From Adiantum capillus-veneris (lineage: Eukaryota > Streptophyta > Polypodiopsida > Polypodiales > Pteridaceae), in NCBI GenBank assembly GCA_014529385.2, contig CM043961.1:10044978-10108977 (forward strand): a stretch of DNA of 64,000 bases. Reading direction: 5' to 3'. A program made the translations under genes and the position numbers. Under the pieces are notes generated by a model. That model saw only the letters and a list, made by a program, of their open reading frames with translations. It did not search any database and was not told the origin of the DNA. Positions 1 through 10,860 of the stretch are shown piece by piece (the first letter of the stretch is position 1; every line of letters starts with the position of its first letter).

Positions 1-849
1 AAAAGCGCACAAGGATCTAGAATAGAAGTCCAAATGTTTTCAAAGGAATCTCAAGACCTTGCCAAAGAATATGCAGTCATGCCACTTTGGGAGAAGATTG
101 GTGTCAAGGACTACATAGAGCTGGAACCGTCCGGTGTTGATTACAAGAGAGCTTATAAGCCTTTACACCAAGTTACAAAAGAAGGGAGGGCAACCATTTC
201 AAATTTGAATCACTCATTGATAGAAGTAAACATCACCAAAAATCAAGTTGCAGATGCCCTAAAGCTGCAAAAAGGAGGAAAATCAATGAGAGAACTGCAG
301 CTATCCTTAATCAGCATCTTCACTAGTAGATCTACTTCATTCTTTGACCTAAAGCAAAAGGAGATCGAGCAGGCCCTCAGGCTCTATCACCAGTATTTCC
401 ACTTCTCCGCAAAGCAGTCTCCCAAATATGTGGTTCCAAATCATGTCGTGGCCTCCACCTTCACTCAGGCAACAAAAAAAGAGGGAGTGACCGAAGTGAA
501 CCATGCCTAATATGTCTATACAACCCTCACCCATGTGAAAAATCCAGAGAACATAACTTTCTTGGGAGCTCCAGAAGTACTAACACAGATAGCTTATCAT
601 GCTATCGACCGGGCAGAGCATCTCCCACCTACCTCGGAGAAAAATTTGTGGCTACTACGCAAGAATGATGATGAGAAAGAAGTACAGACTAGAGCTCCAC
701 TAGTGGCCACAAGATTGAGGACCAAGTTTTTCAATGTCCAAGCCAAGAAACCGCTACCGCAGCAAAGGCCATTGAAAACGACAAAGAGGAAAAGAAAAGG
801 AGGAGGACACTCCGCTCAAAAGGAAGAAAAGAGAAAAGGGGAAAGGTAA
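1..849 (+). pseudogene. Uncharacterised ORF, 5' end outside window, one in-frame stop
   Basis: A single reading frame is open from the first base and continues to a stop at 847-849. It is broken once by TAA at 508-510; the frame is the same on both sides, so this looks like one coding region with a nonsense mutation. The first half is mixed charged and hydrophobic (for example PLWEKIGVKDYIELEPSG). The end is strongly basic (TTKRKRKGGG), as in a nuclear or nucleic-acid-binding tail. I do not recognise a domain. Given the transposons around it, it is probably a mobile-element protein, but that is inference. An exon end near position 510 is a less likely alternative to a nonsense mutation. Confidence 0.35.
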
Positions 850-1258
850 GGTAGATGATGAAGAACCCAAAAAGTGACCAAGACCCACAGCACCAGTAGA
901 GGAACCAGCCCAAAAAGTGGCAAGGGTTGAGAGCGAAGCTGCTGCTTTTGAGCTTGAGAGGGTTCAAAGAGGCACCACACGGTGCAAGTTGGTTGGCTAG
1001 TCTATAGCAAGAGCAGACAGATAGGGATTAGATGGGGAGTCCAATCAAGCTCCAGTTTGCCACGGACCCAAAAAGTAAATTCGATGGAATTTGGCACTAC
1101 TTGGAGTTTGGGCAAAGCACAATTGGGTGCTTAAAAATAGATTTCCTTTAACCTTTTGGATGTGCCTTATATATAGGCAACCTTTTTACGATGTCACTAG
1201 AAAATATTGACCTTCCAAGGAACAAAAAGTTTTGATCATTAAATGCTCCACACGCACA

Positions 1259-1318
<60 letters not shown>

Positions 1319-3463
1319 TAGGCTTTGTCCTTGCTTGACTATGCAGGAGATGCACACACATAAACTAACTCACACACACCTAATTTTAGCATAAAAATGG
1401 TGATGGGGTTGAGGGAGCCCCAAGGGAGCTCTCGACCTTGGATTGGAGTGCTTGAAGGATTTACGAAAAGCTTGCAAGGAGTCTACAAGAGGATGTGAAT
1501 GTCGCAAGTGAAAATTGAAGTTAAGATGGGAGGAGTGTCTTAGTTTCACCCAAAAGTACAAAGGTATCCTCCCCTAGAGAATTTAACGACAAGGTGTAGG
1601 ATCAAAGTCAAAACATCCTCCCCAGAGATTTGTCAATTGGGTGTAGGATCAAAATGCCTCCTCTTGAGAGAGTGTATGTCACTCAAGGTGGTTGGCTCAA
1701 AAAAAAAAGGTGTTTCCTTCGATGTCAAGGATAAAAATGTGAATGTCTATTGTCAAAGCTTCAAATATTTTGCGTTTTGTTTGTCATGTCAACCACAAAG
1801 AATTTGTGTTGTCGATATTTGTTGTGGTCAATGCTTCTCCTCCCCTCCAAATGTGTTTTCAAAATATTCAAACTAGATGTTGATGTTGGCATGACATGCG
1901 TGCCAGATTTTGTGTAAATATGTGCTAGTCGGATGGTCAGACATTGCCCATTGTTGGGCAATGTCGGATCCTTGTACAAAAGTTGTTTATGTGAAGCCGA
2001 ATATGATCGTGCTTTGATCCAATGCAAAAGTAAATGCAGAGATTTTGTGCAAACTGCGAGGATATGTGTGTGTAAATGCATGGTGTGAAGCTCGTAGGGT
2101 CTTTATAATCTTGAAATTGAATAGGGCATATATAACTTTGTGTTTAGGCTTTGTGGAAATTTGGCAGTGAGAAACGAGCTCTTGAACCCAGGGAGAATGC
2201 TCTTTCTTGTGGCCAATTGAAGAGGCTTAGAGCCCTTTGATAAGGAAACCATGGGAAGATACAAACTTTGAGGTTTACTTTAGCAAAAGGTGTTGCTAAT
2301 GGGAAATGACCCTTCACTCTGCTACACATTGGTGAGAAAAGACCCCAAAAATGAAGGTTTTGGTTATTAAAGAGTCTCCTGTGGGAGACTACCCTTGCTA
2401 AGATTAATACGGGAAAGGGCTTCTTAATTTAATTGGATTTAAAGGTTGCAGAGGTTTTGTTGATTACAAGATCCAAGGGGTTGTAGCTATGAAGCGACAA
2501 CTTCAAGGTGGAGCAGGAGCGGCCTATATTGGGCAGATCTCCATAGTTGTGGGAAGGTTTTGCAAAGGAATGGGACCCCACAAGTTTAAACTAGGCAGGT
2601 CTACAGTCTGTTGAAGCTTGATGATGAGTCGGAGGTAGAGGAAATCAAGCAGCTTGATGAAGGAGGAGCCTGACTTTTGATCAACTAGTTGATGTTGGCA
2701 TTCCTGAAAAAAGCATTATTGATGATAGCAACTAGCAAGCAATTGATGATGTGGGGCCAAATTGACTCTTAAAACAAAACTTAGTAAAATTTTGAAATCC
2801 ACCAACATTCTGCCAAATTCTAGGCAAGAAAGTTGAGCTCGAGACTTTCCACGCAACCAAATGGCTAAAAGCATGCATTGATGGTACAAAAAAAGGACCT
2901 TTTATGTTTCTACCTAGTTGGTACTTCTACATTTGTTCAAGTTGTTTTGGAGGAAACCTTTTTTTTTCCTCTAAATTTAATCACTCTAGGATGGAATGTA
3001 TCAAAAAATGAAACACCAATCCTTTGAAAGAAAACATGGGTGTGGAAATTATAAATGGGAGTTGTACGTTTGAATTCGTCTGATTGAGGCTGTCATTGTC
3101 TCTCCCGCGTCAATGGATTTGCACCTCTCTCACAGATAGCACTTACGTCAAGCCTTTTTGAGCAAAGTCTTTGCACCTCTCTTGCAAGCAACAAAGGCTT
3201 TTCAGCTCGGGGGGTTCACCTCTTTGACATGTAAGTTACCATGTGAGTTCAAATGAATGGGTATTTTAATTGCCAAAATGTTAAAATATTAACAGGATCA
3301 TATTAACAAAAGGGATTTTTTATTGATTTTAGAGAAAAACTCTTAAGTTTTTGAAGAAAAAGGGATCATTTTATTACCTTAAGCATGTAAGTAAAGGGGT
3401 TTTTTTAAAACCCTTTGAACGCACGCTATATGAATAGTCTATTTTAGGTGCACTCCCCGAGCT
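850..3463. other. No gene recognised
   Basis: AT-rich sequence with only short ORFs on both strands and no recognisable domain. Apart from the CA microsatellite at 1261-1316 I see no structure. Confidence 0.5.
1261..1316. repeat. (CA)n microsatellite
   Basis: About 27 CA units, preceded by a short imperfect CACACGCGCA stretch. ORFs read across it on the minus strand are products of the repeat. Confidence 0.95.
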
Positions 3464-5085
3464 TTGCACCACCAGCTAGCGAGGCCTCTGACTATGCATC
3501 ATCGCCACAATGAGGACGCCTTGAGGAAGGCTATTTCCAGGGCATCACCAGACAAGGGGAAGAAGCCTAGACCATGGATGCAAGGTCCCCCCCTCACAGA
3601 TACAAAATATCCTTGGAGCATCAACATCCCAATCACGAGAGCTCGTAAGGAGAGCTTCTCTGTAGAGAATCAACTAAGTCTGGAGCGGTTTTTGGTGAGG
3701 ATAAGACTCGGTCATCTACAAAATCCAAAGGTTGGTGCTCCTCCTTTGCATGTTTACACTATTGTGTTGTGTTATTGGCAGATGATTTTCTTTGATGAAA
3801 GGTAGCTATTTTCATTTGAAGGTTTTAAGTTTTTGAGCCCTGTCTTTATTCTTCTTAAATTGCATGCATGCATGCGAGTGTATGTTTGCTATCTTGAGAG
3901 GTATGCCTTTTGTTTTCCATTGCATGCGTGCAAGTATATAAGCTATGAGCAAAACAAAAGTTTAAATCTCTATAGGCCAGTGAAGGTTAACACATAAAAT
4001 GAGGCACTTTACAGTACCAACAGTACCAAATTCTGCATTGGCAAGGTCATCCATGTGAAAAAGAGAAATCCATAATCTCTGTGTTGAGTTTTACATTACT
4101 GAAGTGTCTCCAAAATAAAGGAATATAGGAAGCACGCTTAGGTATTTGGTTTGGGAGAATGAGAGCATCTCTAATGAGCTTCATATTTCCACATTGCAGG
4201 AAAAAACAAAAGGAACTCTTTTGACCAAGTTTTGTTATATTATCGAAGAGCTTCATGAGGAGTATGGTATGAGCATGGAGGGTGTGCTTCCAAAGGATCT
4301 TTTGGAAGAAGACGTCCCTGCTGATGACCATTGGATGACTGTTTTCAAGTAACATCACCAAAAGAATACAAGGATTTACTTGAATCATGTGCAGCCAAGT
4401 CTAGTTCACGATTATAGATTCTTGTTCCACAAGGTATACCAAGCCCCTCCATCTTGTAGGGAGATCACTTCAAAAGTTTGTACGATGCTTTGCTTCTGAG
4501 AAATGTCATGCGGCAACAAAGGACCTTGTGCACCATAAAATTGCATGGGCAAGGTTTGGAGAGAGTGTACTTACTATGTGTGCGAGCCACCCGGGAGGGT
4601 TGGAGCGAAAGGTCAAAATGTGGCGAAGGGAAAACGGTGCCTCCCACCAAGGCCACATGTCATCTATTAGAAGACCTACCTTACGCAAAGTGGTAGTAAT
4701 TTTTGTACAGAGGTAGACCCCCCACATCGTCACGTGTGGAAACCTGACTATGTTACATACCTAGAAAGTATTGTTGAGAGAGTGCCTCAGACACGTGCAG
4801 TTGCATCCAATAGGCTGAAAGAGTTGAGAGCAGCTTCGCAATAGAACAAGGAAACTTTGTTGAGAGCAGAGGGTTCCAATGACGTTGCAAAGCGGATAAA
4901 AGATGACAGAGCGCTATGAAGTGCAGCCTGCAAAACTAAAGCAGGAAAACCCTTGCAATAATGAGGACATCAAAGAGGTGGAGGCTGATTTGGGAGCCAG
5001 TCGGCGAATGCTTCACCGACTTGGAAACAGTGAAAACATGAAGAAGCTTGAGAAGGAGGTTGATCTACAACAAGTAATTCTTTGA
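3464..5085 (+). other. Possible decayed coding region, unrecognised
   Basis: Several plus-strand ORF pieces lie close together (3464-3805, 4146-4352, 4478-4696, 4903-5085). They have protein-like, charged composition, for example SVENQLSLERFLVRIRLGH and IIEELHEEYGMSMEG. GT sites suitable as splice donors occur at some piece ends, such as AAAG|GTTGG near 3730. No piece shows a domain I know. It could be a decayed multi-exon gene belonging to the surrounding DNA transposon, or chance ORFs. Confidence 0.2.
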
Positions 5086-5089
5086 CATC

Positions 5090-5880
5090 CATGCCTTGAG
5101 AAAGTGGTTTTGGTATTTTTGGTAGCTTTTGGTAGTGTTAATAACTTCTATTTTTTGATGTATTGGTAGTTCTAATACATTTGGTGGTTTATGGCAGTTT
5201 TTGGTACTTCAGTTTATTTCTTAGTATTGGTAGATTTTGGCAAGTCTGGCAATTCTGGTTTTTGGTAGTTTGTCATATTTGTGAAAGCCTTGGTACTTTT
5301 TTAGTATATGTAAATCCTGCTTTGGTAGTTTGCCAGTATTTGGTCCTCTTGCTTCTATATGGTAGTTGCATATTTTAGGTAGATTGGTAGGTTCTTGTAG
5401 ATTTTTTGAATTGGTATTTTTTGTTCATACTGGTATTTTTTGGATCTTTTTGGCTCTACTTTCTTGTTTTGGTATCTTCTATCATGTTGTTTTTAGAAGT
5501 TTGGGAGTCTTATAATTTTTCTATTTTTGGTAGTTTTGGAAATTTTGGAGGCAATGGTAGTTTTGGTTGTGTTGTTAGTACCTCTAAACCCTTATTGAAA
5601 GCTTTTGGTAGTTTTTGGTTATGCTTTGGTAGTTTATGGCATGGATCTAACAAGGTTGTTTTGGTAGTTTTGGTTATGTTTGGGTAGTTTATTTTTGTAT
5701 TGGATGTATTTATAATGCTTTGGTACTAAATGATATCTTTTGGCACTACTCTAGTTTCCCCTTTGGTGGTTTATGGTTGTTTTCTATCAATAGTGTTTTG
5801 GTGGTATTGGTAGTTTTTGGTAGTTATGGTAGGTTTTGACAATGCTCTTTGAGGACTTGGTAGTTTTTGGTACTACTTGG
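5090..5880 (+). repeat. Degenerate TTTTGGTAG-rich low-complexity tract
   Basis: About 800 bp dominated by imperfect copies of TTTTGGTAGTTTTTGG and variants, with no regular period. The core TTTGGTA is shared with the intronic tract at 18106-19370 on the other side of the chromovirus. The two may be the same repeat class within one older transposon. Confidence 0.7.
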
Positions 5881-6397
5881 TTGTATGATGCCTTCAGTAC
5901 CACCTGCTAGCTTTTGGGTACTAATTTGGGACTGCTTGTATTTTTGTTGGTTGGCAACATGATGAGTTTGATATGCTGGAGGCAACACAACCTCTTTGTC
6001 AAGCATATGATTGTTGATGTTAGGCTTGGGAAGAGTTTCTTGTTATATCCTACGCCCCAGTATGCTGTTGATTTGGTGGGTATGATCCATGTGTTTGGTG
6101 TGTGTGTTGCATGTGATGAGTTGCTGGAGTCTACAGGGGTTGTTGGAACGTTTTTGCTCGAGTGAAAACATCAGTATCACCCCCTTCGCTTCAGTGCTTG
6201 GTTACAAAGCAGAGATCATTGTGCCCAACCTGGTTGTACTATGGTGATCTCCAAGGTGGCAAACACCTGGGTCAGTGGGTATCATGTTGTGAAGAGTAAG
6301 TATGCGCATGTTTTGCAAATCATATGCTTACTTGCACTGAATGTGAGGCTCTTCGTAAGTACGTGTTGTCTTTCAATTTTTTTTGCAAAGGAAGAGG

Positions 6398-7069
6398 ATG
6401 TTGCAGCGGTTGGGCCCAACGGAAGAAATGGAGAGGCGGTCAAGGGCCACAAAGTCTGTTGCAAGTAATCTATGCGAGGAGGATGAGGTTACCAAAGAGA
6501 TAGGGGATGTTCTCCATGATTTAGAGTATGGTAGTGTGCAAGGGAAAGAGACTGAGAAGGGAAAGCACTGTGATAGCATGGTGACAGTTAAGAGTGAAGG
6601 AAATGGTGACTTTGAGGAAAAAGATGCTAAAAATACTAAAGATAATATGGGAGGTAAAGTCCCTCACATAGTGGAGCTGGATGCTACTGAACCAGATGAT
6701 GCTGACACAAATCTTGGAGATCAAATCACTAGAGGTTATGAGCATAGGCAAGGGCAAGGTGCAGCGGCCAAGAAGGGAGTGGAAGAACCTAAAGGGATAG
6801 GGGAAGAGGCCAAGCAGGGGGTGGAAGTCAAGAAGGGGGATGAGGGGGAGGCCAATGTGGGGGTGGATTCCAAGGAGGGAAAAGGGGTAGATGATGCCAA
6901 GAAAGGGGAAGGGGCACATGCTAGGAAGGGGGAAGAGGTAGAAAGGGGAAAGGCAAGCAATGCAAAGGACATGGATGGGGACAAAGATTCCAAGGAGGAA
7001 GTGGCAGTAGAGGATTCCAAGGAGCAAGTGGTAGCGAAGGATACAAAAGTGGACAGCACCGAACGGTAG
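6398..7069 (+). CDS. Highly charged Lys/Glu/Gly-repeat ORF, unrecognised
   Basis: The ATG at 6398 opens about 223 codons. The second half is an imperfect repeat of short charged units such as AKKGVEEPKGIGEEAKQG and VDSKEGKGVDDAKKGEGA, predicted to be disordered. Immediately upstream TTTTTTTTGCAAAG|GAAGAGG looks like a splice acceptor, so this may be an internal exon rather than a complete gene. It lies upstream of the FCP1-like fragment on the same strand and could be its N-terminal region, but I cannot show a splice that joins them. The function is unknown. Confidence 0.3.
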   Translation: MLQRLGPTEEMERRSRATKSVASNLCEEDEVTKEIGDVLHDLEYGSVQGKETEKGKHCDSMVTVKSEGNGDFEEKDAKNTKDNMGGKVPHIVELDATEPDDADTNLGDQITRGYEHRQGQGAAAKKGVEEPKGIGEEAKQGVEVKKGDEGEANVGVDSKEGKGVDDAKKGEGAHARKGEEVERGKASNAKDMDGDKDSKEEVAVEDSKEQVVAKDTKVDSTER

Positions 7070-7493
7070 TGTGGATCCAACTGCTGATGATGCTACAAAA
7101 TCCAACATGTGTTTCTACTGATTTGACGATGCTATTGGAGCTTTTTTGTGTGCAGAGAAAGAAGCGTAATTGCGCCCATGGCCAATTCTTGTGCATGCAA
7201 ATTGTAGCCCTTCTTACATGCTTATGTATTTATGTGCTTTTCATTTCACTGAACCAATTCAACTTTTGGTCTTTGTCTTTCATCTCTTGTTCTCTCTATA
7301 GTATTCTGGTGTTTTCATCTTATAACTGTGTTCCAATGTTACTATTCATTTCCAAACTTAGTATTGCACACTATAGTACCAGATTGGCTCTATGGAGTAC
7401 CAAATTTGGTATTTTCTAGTGGCATACCAGTTCTCTTTTTTTTTTAATAAAGATTGCATTGTCTATTTGCAATGTCTATTTGCCTCCACTCAT

Positions 7494-7603
7494 TTGGATG
7501 TTGGTATTGTAGTAAAATCTTGGTGGCTATATGAGCCACCGACAAATCTTGGATGTTGGTATTGTAGTAAAATCTTGGTGGCTAGATGAGCCACCGACAA
7601 ACA
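7494..7603. repeat. 55-bp direct tandem duplication, two copies
   Basis: The sequence from TTGGATGTTGGTATTGTAG to the GCCACCGACAAA segment occurs at 7494-7548 and again at 7549-7603 with only a few changes. It directly precedes the FCP1-like fragment. Confidence 0.85.
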
Positions 7604-7957
7604 CAACGCTTGTGGTTGATGTGGCTACTAAACCCAGGCGGCTGATTGTGCTTGATCTCAACGGGGTGTTATTGACAAGTTGTAGCAAGCTTCCAAAAGG
7701 CCTTTGGGTTTTGGACAAGAAGCTACAACCACGAATCATCAATGTCTATCAGCTCACTAATTTGTCTTGTAAGGCCAGATGCTGACGAGTTCATACTAAC
7801 TCTTAAAAAGAAAGCCAAGATAATTTTGGGGTCCTGCTATAAAAGGAGAAAATTGATAGATATGTTGAACGCTTGCTTCCCCCAACATGTGAGGCAGAAG
7901 TATACTGCTTATTCTTTTGTGATCCTATCATCTGGTACAACACTTTTGTCCATTTGA
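7594..7957 (+). pseudogene. FCP1/NIF-type phosphatase-like fragment (HAD fold)
   Basis: The first frame contains PRRLIVLDLNGVLL, which resembles motif I of plant FCP1-homology (HAD superfamily) phosphatases, where the first Asp is the nucleophile. After a frame change near 7765 a second frame reads VRPDADEFILTLKKKAKIIL followed by RRKLIDMLN. This resembles the next conserved block of the same family (xVRPxxxEFL and an arginine-rich helix). In this family the enzyme dephosphorylates phosphoserine, classically in the RNA polymerase II tail. The last parts of the domain are missing. It overlaps tail-to-tail with the minus-strand transposase fragment, which ends at 7928. It may be a host gene fragment captured by the transposon. 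Family assignment is by eye. Confidence 0.5.
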
Positions 7958-8876
7958 TAAGGTAGAAGTCCTCTTTAGCCTTGGCTGCTTTGACTGCAAA
8001 GTTATCACCAGTGGACAACATTCCACATAACATTTCAGGGCATCCTTCATATAGTGGCAAGTTAGAAACTGGCTCATTGGCATAGAATTTGAATAACCAT
8101 CGTCCTCTTCATCATCCCTTCCTATATTACCAAAATCTAGCAGTGGTTTGATGAAAACATATATCCATTCTTCTATGTGCATTCTATTTTTGCATCTTCT
8201 CCATAGCCCACTCATACATGGATCACAAAAGCATGAAAGTGTTAGAATTTCTACACCGCAATGGTTGTCCTTTGAATACCCATCAGCACAATGAAACAAG
8301 TGAGAGCCCACAATATGCTCACAGTCTAGTGGAGATTGCGTTGCATATCATCCGCGCCAATAAGCCAGAAGAATCTCTGTGTAACTACACTTGTGAGATT
8401 GTTCTTTGGCTAACAAGTTGCGTTCAAAAATTTGACCACATCAGCCACATGGTTCATAGGCCAACCATCTGGTTTCAATTACTCATGTTTCAAGGTTCTC
8501 TTGATGGCTTCCCCATCATGCTCTCCTTTTCCATGGCTTGATGCTAAGAAGTTATGCCTCATGTGCAAGTCTATCATCTGATAGTACCTGGCCAGAAAAT
8601 AGTACGGTCTACGGGCTTTGAATTGTGAAGCAGCATCATCTGACCACACCCAATGGTACTGCAAACAATTTCCATGCTATTTCAACCACTTGTCATGAAT
8701 CATGAAACAATGTTGTACAAACAATGTATCATGTTGTGTGTCATCTGATATGTAAAAGTGTACCGTCTTTTGAACATCACCTACTACATTTCTTACATAA
8801 TTGATGTGCACAAGTGTTGTGACTTGAGTAGACCACCAATGCATTGGTTGAATCTCATTCTGAATTTAAAAGAATA
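7928..8876 (-). pseudogene. DNA-transposon transposase, C-terminal part (split by chromovirus)
   Basis: Minus-strand pieces read in order. First comes a segment containing FYISDDTQHDT, then WVWSDDAASQFKARRPYYF and SSHGKGEHDG, then after decay VEILTLSCFCDPCM and RCKNRMHIEEW. The SDD, SDxxxSQFK and HGKGxxDG blocks are typical of an RNase H-like transposase found in many uncharacterised eukaryotic transposons; I know the motif style but not a family name. Stop codons interrupt it at several points. The N-terminal part of the same gene lies beyond the chromovirus at 17706-20163. The two halves are separated exactly at the retrotransposon's 5-bp target duplication. Confidence 0.6.
8872..8876. repeat. 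Target-site duplication GAATA (left copy)
   Basis: GAATA immediately precedes the left LTR and is repeated at 17701-17705 right after the right LTR, the expected 5-bp duplication for an LTR retrotransposon. Confidence 0.95.
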
Positions 8877-10501
8877 TGTAATGGAATTTGCCTATTCAAT
8901 TTGCGAATAGCGGAATTTAATGAGAGTACTTTCAAGAAATGATTTTGTGAGCATAGCGGGTAGACATAATTGAAGATAGCAACATAATCATAGCAATTAG
9001 TTAACTTGGCATAGACAACACTTTTGCAAGAGAGAGAGTTTAGAGAACATGACAACAATTGAGGACCGGATTTATGTGGAGCCGGTCCCCCCTCCAATAG
9101 GCATTTGTATTATGATTTCTCCCATAAAGAGAGACTTGTTACAATACAGTCTTTGTGTTCCTTGTGACCTAGGTGATGCCATGAAGATGGAAGGCTTCAT
9201 GCACCACAAACATAACATAAACTTGAAGAAAGCTTTAACTATCCCAAGCCTCAGTCCCAAGACCTCAAACACCTTCGAAGGTGGAGAGAGCTAGCAGGGA
9301 ATGAGGGTAGGGAAGAGGAAGAAGAAACATTTCGTAGGAGAAAGAATTAGTTCCTCACTTATCATACTCTTGTTGCTAGCATACATAATAGCATAGTAAT
9401 GAAGAAGAAGGAGATGGCAAGCTTAAGCATTGAAGCATGGCTCTTGGTTGGATTTGCACTCCATAGCCAAGAGTGTTGGTGTAGGCTCTCAACCTCTACT
9501 TGCTTGGAGAGGGAGCTCTTGCACTTTGCATAGCACACAATGCGAGTGCTTGTGAGTGTGTGTGGGTGAGTATACCCCCTAGGCACCCCCCTAGCTTGCT
9601 TGGGTCGACCCCCCCTTGTAGCTCATGCCTGAAGCTCATTGGACCCCTCCAGGCCTAGCCAATCACAAGCAGGAGCCATTACAAGCAACATGGGTAGCCT
9701 TGGGACAAGTGTCCCCCTTTCCCCTTTGAGAGAGAGGACTTGATAAATGCTAAAACAATTAGATAATTCATGTAATTTATCATTGGACCCCTTTGAAGCT
9801 TAGCCAATAGGCTTCAAGCAACACATGAAGGTAACATGGGTAGGGGCCTGACATGTGTCCTTGCTGCCTCTTCAAGTTGGGGCTTCCCTTGTGTGTGTGA
9901 GTGGGTGTTCTCTCTCTAGCTCCTAGGAAAAGGGCTCGCCCCCCCTCTTGTAGGAATGATTTTGACTTTAGGTGATCAAGCACCTTACTCATCAAGCATG
10001 ACAAAGCACTTGAACTAGGGGGTGTTCCCACAAGCATCTCAGGCAAGCTTCTCAAGGCACCTCAAGTACCTTAATCATGCAGCAAGTCAAGCACCTCAAG
10101 CATGGAGCCAGTCAAGCACCTCAAGCATCTTAATCAAGCACCTCAAGCATGAAAAACACCTCAAGCATGACAAGCACCTCAAGCAGGACAAGCACCTCGA
10201 GCTTGGGCCGGGTTCCCACCTCAAGCTCAGCCCTAGCTTACTTAAGGTCAAAAGGACTTTTACACACATTTATTGGAGGTCTTCAATGAAGCTAACCCTA
10301 AGGTCTTATGCTCCATTGGTTAGCCTTGCTCTTTAATAGACCATCTCCCTTTTGGGCCCCTTTACATTGGCCCCGTGTTGAGATAGATCTAACAGCACAT
10401 ACCTATATCTTAACACTTGTTCCCGTTTATTCTCCCACATTAAGTGATCAATTTAATATGAGAAAATCATTTGGGTTAGTTAGATATTAGATTTTATGAC
10501 A
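8877..10501 (-). repeat. 3' LTR of the chromovirus (1625 bp)
   Basis: On the element's strand it begins TGTCATAAAATC and ends AATTCCATTACA. It lacks one 18-bp unit of the internal minisatellite relative to the other LTR. ORFs inside it are not conserved proteins and appear in both copies simply because the LTRs are the same. Confidence 0.97.
10120..10200. repeat. LTR minisatellite of AAGCACCTCAAGCATG-type units
   Basis: Imperfect 15-18-bp units (AAGCACCTCAAGCATG and variants such as AAAAACACCTCAAGCATG) are tandemly arranged in the LTR. The equivalent tract in the other LTR (about 17298-17395) has one more 18-bp unit. Confidence 0.8.
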
Positions 10502-10502
10502 T

Positions 10503-10517
10503 TACCTCTCTCTTGAA
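10503..10517 (-). other. Polypurine tract of the chromovirus
   Basis: On the minus strand AAGAGAGAGGTAA directly precedes the 3' LTR, the expected position of the plus-strand primer. Confidence 0.75.
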
Positions 10518-10860
10518 ATCATAGTCGTCCTCGACTATGAGGTAGAAGAGATAAAGTCTTAGTCATTAGTCAATCGTACCTAGCGGGTAAAGGATCCCTT
10601 TTTACCCTACGACATCTTTCCAAGATGGATGACTAATCCATTTGGTGCTTGGGAGACATAGCTGCCGCAAGCATGTCTGCTCTTTAGTCCATTTCATTCT
10701 CCCAAAGTAGAGTGACAAATTCTACTTGGTGTTTGAGAGACGTCGTCATCACAAACATGATTCTAAGCATGCATACTAGTTAAATTTGTGCACAATTAAA
10801 AAGAGGACTAGTCATATAAGACAAAAACATGAGTTATTTAAAAGAAATTTGTACATTTGC

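Noticed and set aside
8855-10490. Small proteins encoded twice (8.9-10.5 kb and 16.0-17.7 kb)
   Set aside because: They are ORFs inside the two near-identical LTRs; duplication reflects LTR structure, not gene duplication.
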